From NCBI GenBank assembly GCA_963920635.1, contig OY987299.1, forward strand, positions 20,042,901-20,106,900: a DNA stretch of 64,000 nucleotides. Reading direction: 5' to 3'. The position numbers and the translations under genes were made by a program. Each line of letters begins with the position of its first letter. Position 1 is the first letter of the stretch. This document shows positions 1-12,620 of this stretch, one piece after another. Origin of the DNA: Pseudeuparius sepicola (lineage: Eukaryota; Arthropoda; Insecta; Coleoptera; Anthribidae). The notes under the pieces are model-generated. The model was not told the origin of the DNA. It saw nothing but the letters and a program-made list of their open reading frames with translations, and did not search any database.

Positions 1-11
1 ACTGCATTCTA

Positions 12-1892
12 CAGGGTGACATAGAAAAAGTACATTACATAGTGCCACACCATAGAGGACACTAAAATAAGAAAAAAAGTTCCTATGAACATGGGTCCGC
101 AAGGCCTTCAGTTAAAAGATACGGGGTGTTGAATTGTAATTTTTTTTGTTTTGTTTTTTACGAATATCTTTAGCCAGAGACGCAAGAAATGGATAAAATG
201 TGGTATACAGTTTTTTTTTATCATGCTAAATTCAAATACGCTCTACATTACAGGGTTCCGTCTCTATTGAATCGGTCCTAACTTTTTTGCTATACAGTGT
301 ATGTTATTTTCGACTGAAAAAATGTTATCCCATCTTTTATACTTACGAAAGGTATAGGTACCTTGTCCAAGTCGCTAGAAGCAATGGTTCCAGTACAAAT
401 GCATCTAAAGCCGACAATGCATGCAAATTACTTATTCAAATAGCATCAAAGTAACCTTTGCAAAAACAATGATAAGTAACAATGAAATAATGTGTCATAA
501 TGACACTTGTCAAACTAATTTAATAATTGTTATTAGGTAGGTAGGTATTTTGTGTTCTTGTTTAAGTTTTTTATTGGTTTTCTCTTTGATGATTCAAAAT
601 TGATTTAAAAAATGGTTCAGTATACTTTTGAAGAATACAGGGACATGATTATGTGTTACGGCGAAGCTAGATCAAATTCTTACGAAGCTCAACGTATCTA
701 TCGAGAAAGATATCCTTTAAAACAAGTTCCTAATGTTCGAACATTTATTGATGTGCATAGGCGTTTGGGAGAAGATGGCTGTTTTAGAAAACCAAAAGTG
801 AATAGTGGGGTTTCCAGAACTCGTCGCACTGTGCAAAACGAAGAACTGTTTTACGAATGGTAGAAAATAATCCGAGAACAAGCACCAGGAAAATAAGTTC
901 AGCGGTGCGAAACGTTAACCGTGAATCAGTTAGACAAATTTTGAAAGAACAACTTCTTCGCCCATACCATTTCCCAAAAATTCATTCACTATTGCAACAT
1001 GACTTTTTTTCCTCGTGTACAATTTTGCGAATGGTTGCAAAACCAAAGACAAAACATTATTTCATCAATTTTGTTTACTGACGAAGCTGGTTTTAGTCGT
1101 GATGGTATTCTGAACCTACATAACATGCACTATTGGAGTGATGAAAATCCTCATCAAACTGTAATTCGAAGTCACCAATATGGGTTTTCTATTAATGTGT
1201 GGGCAGGTACAATCGACAATTACTTAATTGGCCTATTTCGATTGCCCAATCGATTGACAGATGCACTGTATCGAAATTTCTTGGATAATGATTTAAACAC
1301 ATTATTAGAGGATGTCCCATTGGCCATTACTGGAAGAATGTATTGCATGCATGATGGGGCGCCAGCTCACTTTTCTCGAGTGGCAAAGGAATATTTGGAC
1401 AGGAGATTTGGAAATACGTGGATTGGTCGAGGAGGGCCTGTACCCTGGCCAGCTCGTAGTCCCGTAGTCATTTTGGGGATTTATGAAAAATGAAGTTTAT
1501 GCTGTAGAAATACATAATGAAGCACAGTTATGGATAAGAATTATGGAATCGGCAGATAGATTTCGTAATGACCCAGGAATATTTCAAAGATGCCGTCAAT
1601 CATTAAGAAGAAGAATGGAAAAATGTATTGAAGTACAAGGGCAACAATTTGAACATCTTCTAAAACCTTAATGTTTTGTTTTTATTAATCATATTTTTCA
1701 TCATACCATTACAATTTAATTGTTGAAGTATTTATCATTGTTTTTCCAAATAAATAAAAAAAATTACAATTCAACACCCCGTATCTTTTAACCGAAGGCC
1801 TTGCGGACCCATGCTCATAGGAACTTTTTTCCTTATTTTAGTGTCCTCTACGGTGTGGCACTATGTAATGTACTTTTTTCTATGTCACCCTG
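12..1892 (+). mobile_element. Complete mariner-like transposon with ~135-bp inverted termini
   Basis: The ends are exact inverted copies beginning CAGGGTGACATAG and ending CTATGTCACCCTG, each flanked by a TA dinucleotide (10-11 and 1893-1894), the target duplication of the IS630/Tc1/mariner superfamily. The inverted termini run about 12-146 and 1757-1892, with only a few differences. The inside holds one transposase reading frame broken by frameshifts and a small deletion, so the copy cannot move itself. The long, well-matched termini suggest a fairly recent insertion. The same CAGGGTG-type end recurs on many palindromic elements in this window. Confidence 0.9.
612..1671 (+). pseudogene. Mariner-type transposase, frameshifted, third catalytic site deleted
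   Basis: The N-terminal part (612-860) has a helix-turn-helix-like start (FEEYRDMIMCYGEARSNS, then an arginine-rich RIYRERYP segment). The frame shifts near 857 and returns near 1000. The next part (999-1470) carries the first catalytic aspartate in FTDEAGF and the second in MHDGAPAHF, then WIGRGGP and PARSP. Just after PARSP, near 1455-1465, bases are lost and the frame shifts, removing the segment where relatives have SPDLNPLD with the third aspartate. The C-terminus (1483-1671) ends in the family-like QFEHLLKP. Together the pieces would give roughly a 345-residue enzyme. The copy at 58146 shows a 41-residue spacing between the second and third aspartates, so a DD41D-type enzyme is likely here too. 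The gene is dead as it stands. Confidence 0.88.
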
Positions 1893-2080
1893 TATAAGTA
1901 CATAAAGAATATTATCGTTGTTCAAACTGACCGAACTGCTCATACTGAGACATTTTTACCACACGAGTGGAATGTAAACATCCTCCCTTGTACAAACTAC
2001 TATTTCTCAACTTTGCAATGTTTATTGTTACATCTGATGACAGATTCGTGATTTCAAGAAAAGTCTTGCAGAGTATCTAT

Positions 2081-2828
2081 AGACCGGGAGATAGTGACAG
2101 ATTTTTGGACGTGATTTTACTCAGTATGCCTTTCAAAGGGCAATATGTTGCGTATATTCTCACAATAATAAGGTATGGATCAGAGAGTCATCCTGGGTTC
2201 TTCATGGAAAAGTGAGTTTTCATTTATTCGAAAAATATGCGCTTTGATGTGACATTAGTCAGGCTGCCATGTGTTTTATAATGAAGTCCAAAATAGAAAA
2301 TTCCTCGGAAACCATAGACATACCGTTAACGTGGACTCAAAGGGCTGCTATTATCACGTGAACTTGTATTTTAATACCTAATTTTTCCAGGTTTCTGAAC
2401 AGGACGCCAATGAGAAGAAGGTATGTAAGTTCTTGTCATAAAACTGCTGAAGAAAAGATAACATACTGTTTGCGCATGTCCAAGTACACTTTACATCTAA
2501 TAAGTCGTTTAAATGATTAAATAACATCATTGAGTAAAGGACATTCAGTTTAAATTGTACTTGGACATGCGCAAACGGTATGCCATTCTTTTTTAAGTAG
2601 TTTCATAACAAGAACTGGCATACTTCTCATTGGCAGCCTTTTCAGAAATGTGGAAAAATTAAATATTAAAATACAAGTTCACGTGATGCGCTAAAAGCCC
2701 TTTGGGCCTACGATAACGGTATGCATATATGATTTTCTATTTTGAACGGGAATATACGCAACATAATGACCATTGAAAGGCATACTGAGTAAAATCACGT
2801 CCAAAAATCTGTCACTATCTCTCGGTCT
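2081..2828. repeat. Fold-back (palindromic) element
   Basis: The left side starts AGACCGGGAGATAGTGACAG and the right side ends with its imperfect complement, CACTATCTCTCGGTCT. The inner matching segments meet at GCGCATGTCCAAGTAC (near 2473-2488) and GTACTTGGACATGCGC (2557-2572), leaving a loop of about 65 bases. The left arm is about 130 bp longer than the right, mainly from extra sequence around 2165-2230. Short open frames here are chance products of the repeat. No terminal CAGGGTG motif is visible, so the class is unknown. Confidence 0.75.
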
Positions 2829-5750
2829 ACTAGTAGCACTGTATACAGATGCAAAGTTAATAAAATGCCATTATGCCTAACCCAAACCATCCCCAGCTAA
2901 ATACATAATATTTCATTTTAGCGCCACTAAAACTAAGTAGAACCGTATAACAGAAATGGAGATAAAGTATAAAAGGGTTTTCGCATTAATTTATTAAGAC
3001 CTGAGAGAGATTTATGTAGGCCCGTCAAAATATTATTTACGCGCGATGTCCCTATAATAACAGGCGAGCCAGAATCCGTCCTACCAAGTCAGCACGTTTT
3101 CCTTTTTCCTGGGCCAGACAAAAGCTTTATAATTGTGCGCAGAATACCCAATTAACTACTAATTAGGAAAAGCATACGAGCAATCAGTTTCTTTCTGGCA
3201 TTTCACATGCTTCGGATTTTATCACAATAGTTGTTTAACGAATTAGTGTATTACTTAATAAAACAGCCACACTCGCTCCTCGAAATATCTCAATTATTGA
3301 TCGCTTTTTAATATACGAAACAAAAGTTGTTGCATGGCTAGAGTGTGATATGCACGTGATCGGCTTGCTATTGGCTAGTCGGCAATAAAATCTTTCCCGG
3401 CGGGCGAGTTCAGCGAGTCGTTATTTATTACAGAGGTGTATTGAGTTGCAAGTGGACTTTAAATTTTTTCCGATATAATTCTTTCGCTGTTTATTAATTG
3501 TTGGAGCTACGATTTGTGTTAATAGTAGAAATTTGCAGGTAAGTGAATGACTAGGTGTGCCATAAAAGTTTGTTTTTTAAAGTTCTTAATACTGGGGCAT
3601 ATTATTTTAATATTTTATATTATAAAATGCATAGAGATCAGATCGTCCTCAATGCGGCCCTGCCTCGTATTAGCCCTCAGAATTGTTCACGTGGTTCCAT
3701 CGTGTAAATGTTTACGCGCCACTTGCATTTAGATTGAATAGAGTGTAGAATAAAAAACGGGGGCCACAGTTTAAGCTAATACTACTACAACGCAGTTAAT
3801 TTGTACAGCTCTAGATGGCGTCATAATCAAAGTAATTCTTGGCTGCCATTTCGATTTCTAGCATTAGCGCATAGTTGCCAGTTTTGCAGTAAATAAAGTT
3901 ATACATTTTTGACAGAATGCTATAATAAATTTTGACTGATTTTTCTTTTCTATTGCACAATCTGGCAAATCCGCACCAAAATAACGATTTGACCAATGTG
4001 ACGTTAGGACACCCTCACTGTCGTCAGTACTACAATCACTGCAGTGTCTTTCTGAGTTAGGTATCAGTGTTTTCTAAAACTACACTCCAAATTCTGTTTT
4101 TCTTTGTTCCATGAAAAAGCAGAGATTTTTTTCATAAAGTTCTCCGTTTGAATGTGACAAGTATAGTTTATAGGCTTATTGCACCATGAAATGAATTTGG
4201 CGTAAATTGTCTTATAAGGATGTATTCTTTTACAGTTCAGCATACTTCTTGGAGAGCTTCTGTGTATGTTTGGTTGCCTACATACCTATAATAAATATAG
4301 AAGGCCATTATTAAAAGATTATTTATATTATACAAAAGTTCAATGTCCGTCTCAGTGACTGTAAAGTAAAATAAATCTTTGTGTAAAACAGGCAGCAAAA
4401 TTACAACAGGGCTAAATAAATTGTAAACATGTTTTTTTGGTAAACAAATAATAATTAGTCAGATGAATGCTAAATGAATTCATGTCAAACTCGGTTAGAC
4501 TCACGTTGCATTCAAAACGCACAAAAAGTGTGGACTAATTCTAAATGATTCTGACGGCAATGAAATGCACGGAACAAACGGAATGAATACCGCCACGCCG
4601 GATGGGTCGGTATATCCGCATTTTGAGAGGCGAAATGCACGTGGCCGAGAGACATGTCAGCGCGCCGGATACCTCAAAAAGTTTCAAAGCTTTTTGGGCA
4701 ATTGTTTCGCGTCCGGGGTGAAGTGGGCTTATCGCGGATAATGTGCGGGAACGAATGAAACATGTCAGGTACTTAGGTAGTCAAATTTTGGTGAATATTT
4801 CAGTAAACGGAATGACGAATTAAATGTTCCGACTTCAATTTAATTTAATATATTTCCAAACTACTAAAAACACTAAAAAAATAGCCTGGGAAAGACGAAC
4901 AATATTTTTAAATTAGGTATAACTAATACATATTATTTTAGTTTGTTTCTAAATTGCCTTTTGATTTGGCTGATTAGGATATTATATTTTGGTGTCAGGT
5001 GTGGGGTACGCATACATTTTAAAGCAATGTTTGCGTAGGAAGACTCAAGAACACAGAAAATAGCTCAAGAACTTAACTTAATTCTCAATAGGCAAATTCA
5101 AATTGTATAAAACTATTAGTATAGCAGTAGCACGTTTATTAAGAGATAAAAAAACTTTTATATTAAAAATTGATGGCACTGAGAAGGTTTAAGCACCCAG
5201 GTGCTCGGATAGTTTCAGAAAATTACACTCCCAACAAAGAGGCCTAGTCAAGATTAACAATGTTTGGGTGAGAATTATCTATGAAGGTAAAATATGATCA
5301 ATTTTTTCCTTTAGAAAATAGTGTAAAAAGTGTGAAAAACTAGTCATTTTTAACCTAAATATAAGCATCATCGACGCTCAACTTTTAAGAAACTTACTGA
5401 GTCCTAATTTAGTTTGTTATTACCTAAAATCAGGATTTCTAGATGCCCCTTGTAGTCGTGTAATTCTGGAGGTCATAAACAAGTAAATTTTGTCTCAATA
5501 TTAGTCCCTGTGAGTGAGGTCAAAAATCGGTTATAGATACCTAGTTAAGTAATTTAATCTCTATATTCGACCTGTTATATCGCTAAGTTATTGGTCGTTT
5601 TTAGGTTTATAATAAATAGTATAAAGTTCAAAAAGACTAGTTTTTTGGGCATAAAAGTAAAAAAGCTTTTAAAAAAAGGTCAAAATTTCTTATAAAAATG
5701 ACCACGAAGTACAATTGTTATCCCAATACAGATTTTAATGTAGAGGAATT
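2829..5750. other. Intergenic or intronic DNA, no gene recognised
   Basis: AT-rich sequence with no protein I recognise; open frames are short (about 60 codons or fewer). A GC-richer pocket at about 4570-4790 (GGCGAAATGCACGTGGCC, then GCGTCCGGGGTGAAGTGGGC) has no sustained frame and is a candidate conserved non-coding element. A possible first exon at 3361-3540 is listed separately. Confidence 0.5.
3361..3540 (+). promoter_or_regulatory. Possible promoter and 5' non-coding exon (weak)
   Basis: A GC-rich pocket (CCCGGCGGGCGAGTTCAGCG near 3396-3416) is followed by about 120 bases ending in TTTGCAG followed by GTAAGTG at 3539-3545, an excellent splice-donor context. There is no open frame in the putative exon, so it could only be non-coding leader. 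No TATA box is obvious. Donor-like strings also occur by chance in 64 kb, so this is only a pointer. Confidence 0.15.
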
Positions 5751-6744
5751 ATATTCTGCGTGTATGCAGAATATGTGGGCAATCTCCCGGATTTATACAG
5801 GGGACGTTAAAACGACATGACAAGTTCCTAGAAAATTTCCTCTAGAGACCTATGGAGACACAAGCCCCTGAAAATCGTTTTTTTTTAACTTTTAAAATAC
5901 TTTGTGTAATTTAATTATTTTTTAATACAATGGACAATAGATAAGACTCCTAAAAAAAGGACAAATGAAAACAATTTTGGCTTATATGGCTTGCCAGGGA
6001 CGCCTGTAGAATAATAATGTCATAATTTTTACACCCTTTACGATAAAGACACAAAAATAACATTTTTAGATAGCTTGGACCATATACTAAAAAAAGACAC
6101 TGTTGGTCGATATCAATAAAATGAACTGTTTACGAGAAAAAAATATTTTTGTTTAATACCATTTTTATTACATAATTTTGTATGTTGTATGTCGGTTCAA
6201 CATGAGCTCCTTCTAATGTTAATCTACAAATCGAAGATTCTTAAATTGGTACATTCCAAAAAAACAACCTTAGCAACAAAAAACAAATGTAAATAAAAGT
6301 GGCATTTTTTAAATAGGCACAGAAATAATGCAAATTTCATAGGTTTAGGCATCTATTTAGATATCAACCAAGAGTGTCTTTTATTTTTTTAAAGGCTCAA
6401 ACTATCTAAAAATAATATTTTTGTGCCTTTATCGAAAAGGGTGTAAAAAAATGACAATATTGTGCTACAGCTAGTCCGTCCCTGGCAAACCAAATAAGCC
6501 AAAATTATTTTCATGGGCCCTATTTAAGGAGTCTTATCTATTTTACATGGTATTAAAAGATAATTAAATTACACAAATTATTTTAGAAGCTATTGAAAAA
6601 AAATCGATATTCAGGGGCGTCCTTTAGGGGCTTGCATCTCCGTAGGTGGGCCCTCTGGGGAAAATTTTTATAGAAAGTTGTCATGCTATTTTAACGTCCC
6701 CTGTATAAATCAGAGAGGTTGCCCACATATTCTGGGACACCCTG
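5751..6744. mobile_element. Palindromic miniature element, ~1 kb
   Basis: The right end reads CCCACATATTCTGGGACACCCTG before a TA pair (6745-6746). The left end has the complementary AGAATATGTGGGCAA at 5768-5782, with its outermost bases decayed. Long inverted arms follow: TTTATACAGGGGACGTTAAAA at 5794 matches TTTTAACGTCCCCTGTATAAA near 6691, and further matching blocks continue to about 6110 and 6350. The loop (about 6110-6350) is AT-rich and non-coding. It is probably a mariner-derived non-autonomous element. Confidence 0.8.
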
Positions 6745-6746
6745 TA

Positions 6747-8975
6747 TATAAAATTAAACAAGTAACTTAAAACATATCCTGAAAATTAAAAATTAAGGTG
6801 TCTCTTGTTTTGTTAGGTAAGTAGGTGTAAGCTGTTATTTGCAAATGTTCAGATAATAATTTGAAAACTTACGAAATACGAAAAAATTGACGAACCTCTT
6901 CATGAGCAGATAGAGGCCGTCTCACATAATACATAATATTATTAGATGCTATGTATAAATGGAAGTGTCTTAATATCGTGTTTACCTGGCAATGTTTTCA
7001 ACTAAAAATGTTTTAATATACGCATGCGCAAATAAAGAAATAATCTCACTATTTTTTTACAAAAAATATCCTTTATTCTAACTTATTGGTAGCTTTATAC
7101 TTATAATAGGGAAAATATACCTACATGGTCAAACTTCCTTGTTATTTTTTCCCTGATTTGAGAAATTATTACTTTAAAGTCTAATAATACGTAAAATGGA
7201 ACTTTACAGTTAAGAATTTATTTTTTATCAAACAAACAACCATGTCCTCCATATTAAAATCAAAATGATTAAAAGTTTGTCTGTTCAAACTTTCTTAATA
7301 AACATTTTTGGAAATGAGGAAAAAATAATAAATTACTTTGTAAATACTTAACATTTATAAGGCGCGCGAGTTTTTTCTAAACACCTATATCATACAGAAA
7401 TATTTTATACGCAAGGAAATTTTTGTTCAAATAACAAAAACCAAACATTTCTAATAATTCTATTAGGTACCTACTATACCTACCTATTAGTTATACTAGG
7501 TGATACAACTAAGGCAGACATTACTTATTGTATCGGCCGTTTATAGAATATATCTACCTATTAATAGAAAGAGAAAATGGTTGTTCTTCAAGTATAGAAT
7601 AAATTACTTAATTATTACCTAATTTTTACTACGTCAGTGGTAAATTTGACGAAGGCCCATAAAGTTATGTTACTTATTTAGAAATGACTTACAGTTTATT
7701 CCCCCCTTTTCAATTTTTTACCTCATATAGAGGTAATTTGCGCCAAGTTTTTGTTTCTCACGTTTTTCGTGAGGCGCAAAGTATAAGCGAGAAAATCGTC
7801 GTATTATAGTTAAACTAACATTCTTTTCTTCAGCTCCGCCCGACGCGCCGCGTATACTTAATGCGGCATAATTATTATGGCGTTATTTTAAGGCGCCCGG
7901 CGGAGCTGAAAGGGCGCCGCCCCACCCACAATTCGCTTTGCGAGCTTTACGACTTCGCAGCCGGCGGAATGTACACAAATAAATCTAGGGAGCCCCGGGA
8001 TAAAATGAAAATGCGATAGTCGGGGTCTCGGCTGACGATTGTGTCGGCGCCGAACCAGGCGCATAGGATTGCCTCGGGCAGCGATCCGGGGGACTATAGA
8101 AAGGACGCAAACGTGGGACATAAACCAGAAGCTGTGCCCGAGAGATATGTATGTTATCCTAAAGGTTTCACGGCTGAAGCTCATAGAGTGAATTTTGGAC
8201 AAGTTTCCGAGATCTGTTTTTTTAATACACTAACCACCCAAGTAACATTTTCGATTACCTTCAGTAACCATTAGTTTTATAACAGCTTTTTAATAGTAAT
8301 AAAAGCAACTAAAAGTTTCTAAAGTTTTATAGGCGTCTTCTAGATCACCGGTTACTGATAGGTTTATAATAAGGTCACGATCTAGTGTTTGTAACCTTTT
8401 TAATAGAACCTCGAGTTCCCGTTACCAAAAGTTTTATAACCGAGTTATATAATGGTCTTGGAAACTACTTTATAAAACCTGTATGGCTAGGTTTTATAGA
8501 GGTAACTATAAACACTTTTTTGTTTCTTCTGCGAAATTAAGAGACTGCCATATAACTTCTAAGAGCTATAATTATATAATAGTCTTCTCCAAGTCAATTA
8601 AAAAACCTCAAGTAATATCAACATAGGTTCAAGATTTTTGTTGGTTTTCGTTTTAAATTAATGCATTCGGGAAACGAAGCAGTTAACTAGGTTGAGAAAT
8701 TGTACAACTTACTCAAAACAATATTTTAATCATCACAAGGAGAAGTAATGTAATTATTATTGTACATTATACATATAGCTTATACAACAGCTACATTATA
8801 AATAATTACTTATCTTGTGTACGTACGGGTATACGTGAGTGCGTAAAAAATAATTACGAGGCAAGTAACTAGCGATACTCGTATAGTTGCTACCACGAAT
8901 GTAAAGTGATGCATCACAGTGGTAATTTTAATCTGACACGTGAAATATGGGTTACGTGTGTATCCAGCTAATATG
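6747..8975. other. Intergenic or intronic DNA with a GC-rich island
   Basis: Mostly AT-rich, with no recognisable gene. The island at about 7830-8210 is sharply GC-richer and contains CTCCGCCCGACGCGCCGCG, a TATGGCGTTATTTTAAGGCG stretch and an inverted pair (CAGCTCCGCCCG near 7832 and CGGCGGAGCTG near 7899). Short open frames exist on both strands with no known motifs. It could be a conserved regulatory element or a CpG-rich promoter; the sequence alone does not decide. Confidence 0.4.
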
Positions 8976-10754
8976 TACAGGGTGATCATTTTTGGAAGTT
9001 TGTTTGTTGGCAGAAAACGGCCAAATATATTGAGATATTATATATGGGAGATGATATAGGGTGTATAAAGGAATAAATTGGCCCATTTAGCGACTTTTTG
9101 CAAATACGACGCTAGGCGTCGCGACCCTAAGAAATATTTTGTTCCCACCAACATACCACTCTTTTTACATCATTCGAAATCCCTAATTTTTCTAAACATT
9201 TTTCATTAATGCCACTTTTCTTTATTCTCTTCCGTTAAAAATTTATTATTCATTAATGCATTAAAATATTAATTTTTGTTAATCGCCATTCCCGGGGATG
9301 AGGTAGCGTTTTCAATGATTTTATTTTTGGAGATACCCCCTGATCTTTTATTTGTTTGAAAGATGTTTAAACTGCGTCTATTGACCTTCTTACTGTTGTC
9401 AACATGTAAACCCAGGACTGGCTATGATTTTTTATACCCCCAATTTCCACTTAATGCATTTAGCGATTTTATGTTTAATATCGGGGAGCACAGCGTTAAC
9501 CAGGACACCACAGAACCCCTATATACCAAATTTGAACAAAAAATATACAGGGAGTTGTATTCTACAGGGTGAACAAATTTAGCAAAAGAGGAAGTTTAAA
9601 GGAATCTGGCGGGTCAAGAGTCAAGTATGCCATGGAATTACCTCAAAACAGTTGAATGGTCAACAGGACCACACAGGGTATTGGAGATCCAATAACAAAT
9701 ATACAGGTTACGTTTTTCTCTGTGCCAACTCAAAGTGCTAATTTCTTTTAACTTTACCTATACGGATCAAGAGCGATAAAAATCGATTAGGTGTATCAAA
9801 ACCACCGCAGCAATTATAAACCAACTACATATCCCAGCGAACAAATCATCCGTGGCCAATGTCTGGGCCAATGTAGGCAATGTCGGCAAAGTGTTGGCCA
9901 TTGGCACCTAATATTGGCCCAGAAGACATATGACACTGGCCATTAAAATATAGGTTGGCCTATGCCAGTTTTATGCCGGCAAATTGAAGGCAATCGTTAC
10001 GTATTCAAGATAATAAATATCCAGTATTGGCCCAGACAGTATTTGACATTGGCAGTCGACGGGTGAATCCTACGTTGATTTGATACTGGCAAAATACTGG
10101 TTTATGGCATCGGGCGGTATTGGCCAAAATTGTCACGTCACAAAAATGCCGCAACGCGATTGGCAAAAACCGTCAGGTGACTTCACGGATAATGCGCTCT
10201 TCTGCGGGAGAGAGTAGGAGACCGGAGAGGACGCGAATGACGCGAAACGGTGACGGACCTCGGCCATTGTGGTTGTGTAACTTGTGTTTGTTTGATGCAT
10301 TGTTGTGGCCCATGGACCATATGCTGTGTCTTGTATATTCCAACGTCCTCCTGAGGGTTGTTGTTCAGATTTCAGCCATAGAGGAAGATATAAGAATACT
10401 CTTTTGTAATCTTTCGTACATGAACTGAAGGTAAGTACCTACAATTTAATAATCTTCTGGTGTTTTTATAAGGATATGTAGTGTACTCGTAGATATATAA
10501 TGCCACACAACAATCGTTGTTACGTAGACAAAACCCTCAGCTGGCAAAATGAGAAGAAGAAGAGTCCCACGGTCCGGCAAAGACGAATAAAACAACAAAA
10601 TATAGGAAATAAATGTCAAACCGATAATAACCTCACTTAATTTGCCTGGCGTGTCGGATCATTAACAAAACAAGGGTTCCAGCGATCTCCGGCCGGGTAA
10701 TTCACATTCAGCACTTTTAAAAAAACCATTATACATCCCAAAAATATTCCACAG

Positions 10755-10880
10755 GTATCAACTGGTGAAATACTGACAATCAAGCCCGGCAACGGAGCAA
10801 ATTACTGCCAAGTTTACCAGCACTTCCTAGCACCAAGGCCTCGTATACAAGCCAAGACTGGGTCCGCAATGCATGAAACA
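10755..10880 (+). other. Exon-like open segment inside the nested element
   Basis: Forty-two codons open in a single frame (begins VSTGEILTIKPGNGANYC, ends QAKTGSAMHET) lie between an acceptor-like TTCCACAG and a donor-like GTAAGAAT. Base composition is richer than its surroundings. A second open stretch at 10939-11076 (MNSLRLQWSPATVIIEVVDE, with C-x2-C in NICNSCETVYP) follows but is not in a splice-compatible frame. These could be decayed exons of the element's own gene. I do not recognise the family. Confidence 0.2.
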
Positions 10881-11146
10881 GTAAGAATTTCAAAGCTTCG
10901 ACCTATTTGAGTTTTAATAACGACTCGTTTTAGTAATCGATGAACTCCCTAAGTCTGCGGTTACAATGGAGCCCGGCGACAGTGATTATTGAAGTGGTCG
11001 ATGAAAACATATGCAACTCGTGTGAAACAGTTTACCCTATGAAGATGCCGATGGTAAATACAATGATTCAAACTTAATACTGTGTTTGTTCTTACTTTGG
11101 AAAATAAGTCTATTCGAAACCAGTATTTGAACACATATATCTTAGG

Positions 11147-11853
11147 TAGTGGCTATTTATACGACCGACGGATACAAACGTCAGTATACGTCTTGCGCTC
11201 TCATTGGCGGGCTGAGTCACGTGACTTCTTTGGACGTGCATTTAACTCCGTACACGTCCGAAGCCGAAGTAAACTAATATTTAGATACGTCGGAAGTGCA
11301 TTTTTCTCAAGCATCTTTGCAATAAGGAGCGTATGCACTGCTCCTTTTTGGGGGATAGATGCTGCCGTATGAAAAAAGTAGTGGTAATAATTTCCAATGG
11401 TGTAACTCACCCCCGATTTTCTTGAAATTTTTGCTAGGTAGGTACCCCGTATTTTCGCCCGATGCGACGTTCGGCGTTGTGACCCACCCCCGATTTTCTT
11501 GAAATTTTGGCTACCCCCCGACATTCGCCACCTGCGATGCCCCCGACATTGTCGGGGGGTAGCCAAGATTTCAAGAAAATCGGGGGTGGGTTACATCATT
11601 GTAAATAATAAAATAACCACTTCATTTTTCATTCCGCAGCGCCCATCTCGGAAAAAGTAGGGCATACGCAATATAAAATGAGACAAGATAGATCTGAATA
11701 ATCTCGGACATCATCCAATCGACTTAGTAAACAAGCCGATTCATAATCCATCGAACGGTAGAAGTAAGGTTATGTGTCACGTGGCTCAATCGACCAATGA
11801 GAGCGCAAGACGTATACTGACGTTTGTATCCGTCGGACGTATAAATAGCCACT
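11147..11853. repeat. Inverted-repeat element with ~85-bp arms
   Basis: GTGGCTATTTATACG plus CGACGGATACAAACGTCAG at the left (11148 on) is mirrored by CTGACGTTTGTATCCGTCGG and CGTATAAATAGCCACTT at the right (to about 11853), extending to CGCTCTCATTGG and a CACGTGAC box. The interior contains a GC-rich hairpin and no coding sequence that I recognise. The reverse open frame at 11201-11566 runs through the hairpin arms and is unlikely to be a gene. Confidence 0.7.
11405..11597. repeat. GC-rich hairpin with a partly duplicated left arm
   Basis: ACCCACCCCCGATTTTCTTG (11482 on) pairs with CAAGAAAATCGGGGGTGGGT (11572-11591). The stem continues through GAAATTTTGGCTACCCCCCGAC and its complement, leaving a short loop (ATTCGCCACCTGCGATGCCC). 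A second, diverged copy of the left arm begins at 11408, so the structure shows a slipped duplication. G-runs of five and six on one strand are notable in such AT-rich surroundings. Confidence 0.8.
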
Positions 11854-11891
11854 TCCTATATCTTAACATATTATTATTTATTTTTTATATA

Positions 11892-12620
11892 CAGAGTGTC
11901 TCACTTAAGAGTGAAACAACTCTATAACTTCTTTAATTTTTAACCGACCAGAACGAAATTTTTACCAAAGGTAGATGGCATTGTTGCCTACTTATTTCCA
12001 AAAAATTAGTTGCCTACTCCAAAGTCAAAGCCACCTGCGATGCCACAAACCAGGCTAAAAATCCGAAAGTCATATTAGGCATTTAAAAAAAAATTACTAA
12101 AAAAAGTTGTTCAGAATCGATTCAGAACCCTAAATCCAAAATTTTGTCAAAATCAAAAAATATTAATTTAAAAAAATTAAATTCGAAAAACAGAAATTTA
12201 ATAATTTTCTGTGTTTAGAAAAGTGCGCGATGGAAGTTTTGAAGGCAAATTATTTTCATAAAGTAATTATTTTAAAATAAAAGCTACAAAACAAATTTTA
12301 AAAAATTAAATTTTAAATTTTTACTTCAATTTTATTTATTTAATATTTTTTGATTTTGACAAAATTTTGGATTTAGGGTTCTGAATCTATTCTGAAAAAC
12401 TTTTTTAGTAAATTTTTTTGAAAAAAAAGGGCCTAATATGACTTTTGGATTCTTAGCCTCGTTTGTGGCATCGCAGGTGGCTTTGACTTTGGAGTAGGCA
12501 ACTAATTTTTCGAAAATAAGTAGGCAACAATGCCATCTACCTTTGGTAGAAATTTCGTTCTGGTCGGTTAAAAATTAAAGAAGTTATAGGGTTGTTTCAC
12601 TCTTTAAGTGAGACACTCTG
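11892..12620. mobile_element. Palindromic miniature element with TA flanks
   Basis: The left end CAGAGTGTCTCACTTAAGAG (after TA 11890-11891) is mirrored by CTTTAAGTGAGACACTCTG (before TA 12621-12622). Arms of about 300 bp remain recognisable, including AAAGTCAAAGCCACCTGCGATGCC and its complement and the CCTAAATCCAAAATTTTG block. The interior is AT-rich and non-coding. The end sequence is a variant of the CAGGGTGTC type seen on several elements here. Confidence 0.85.
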
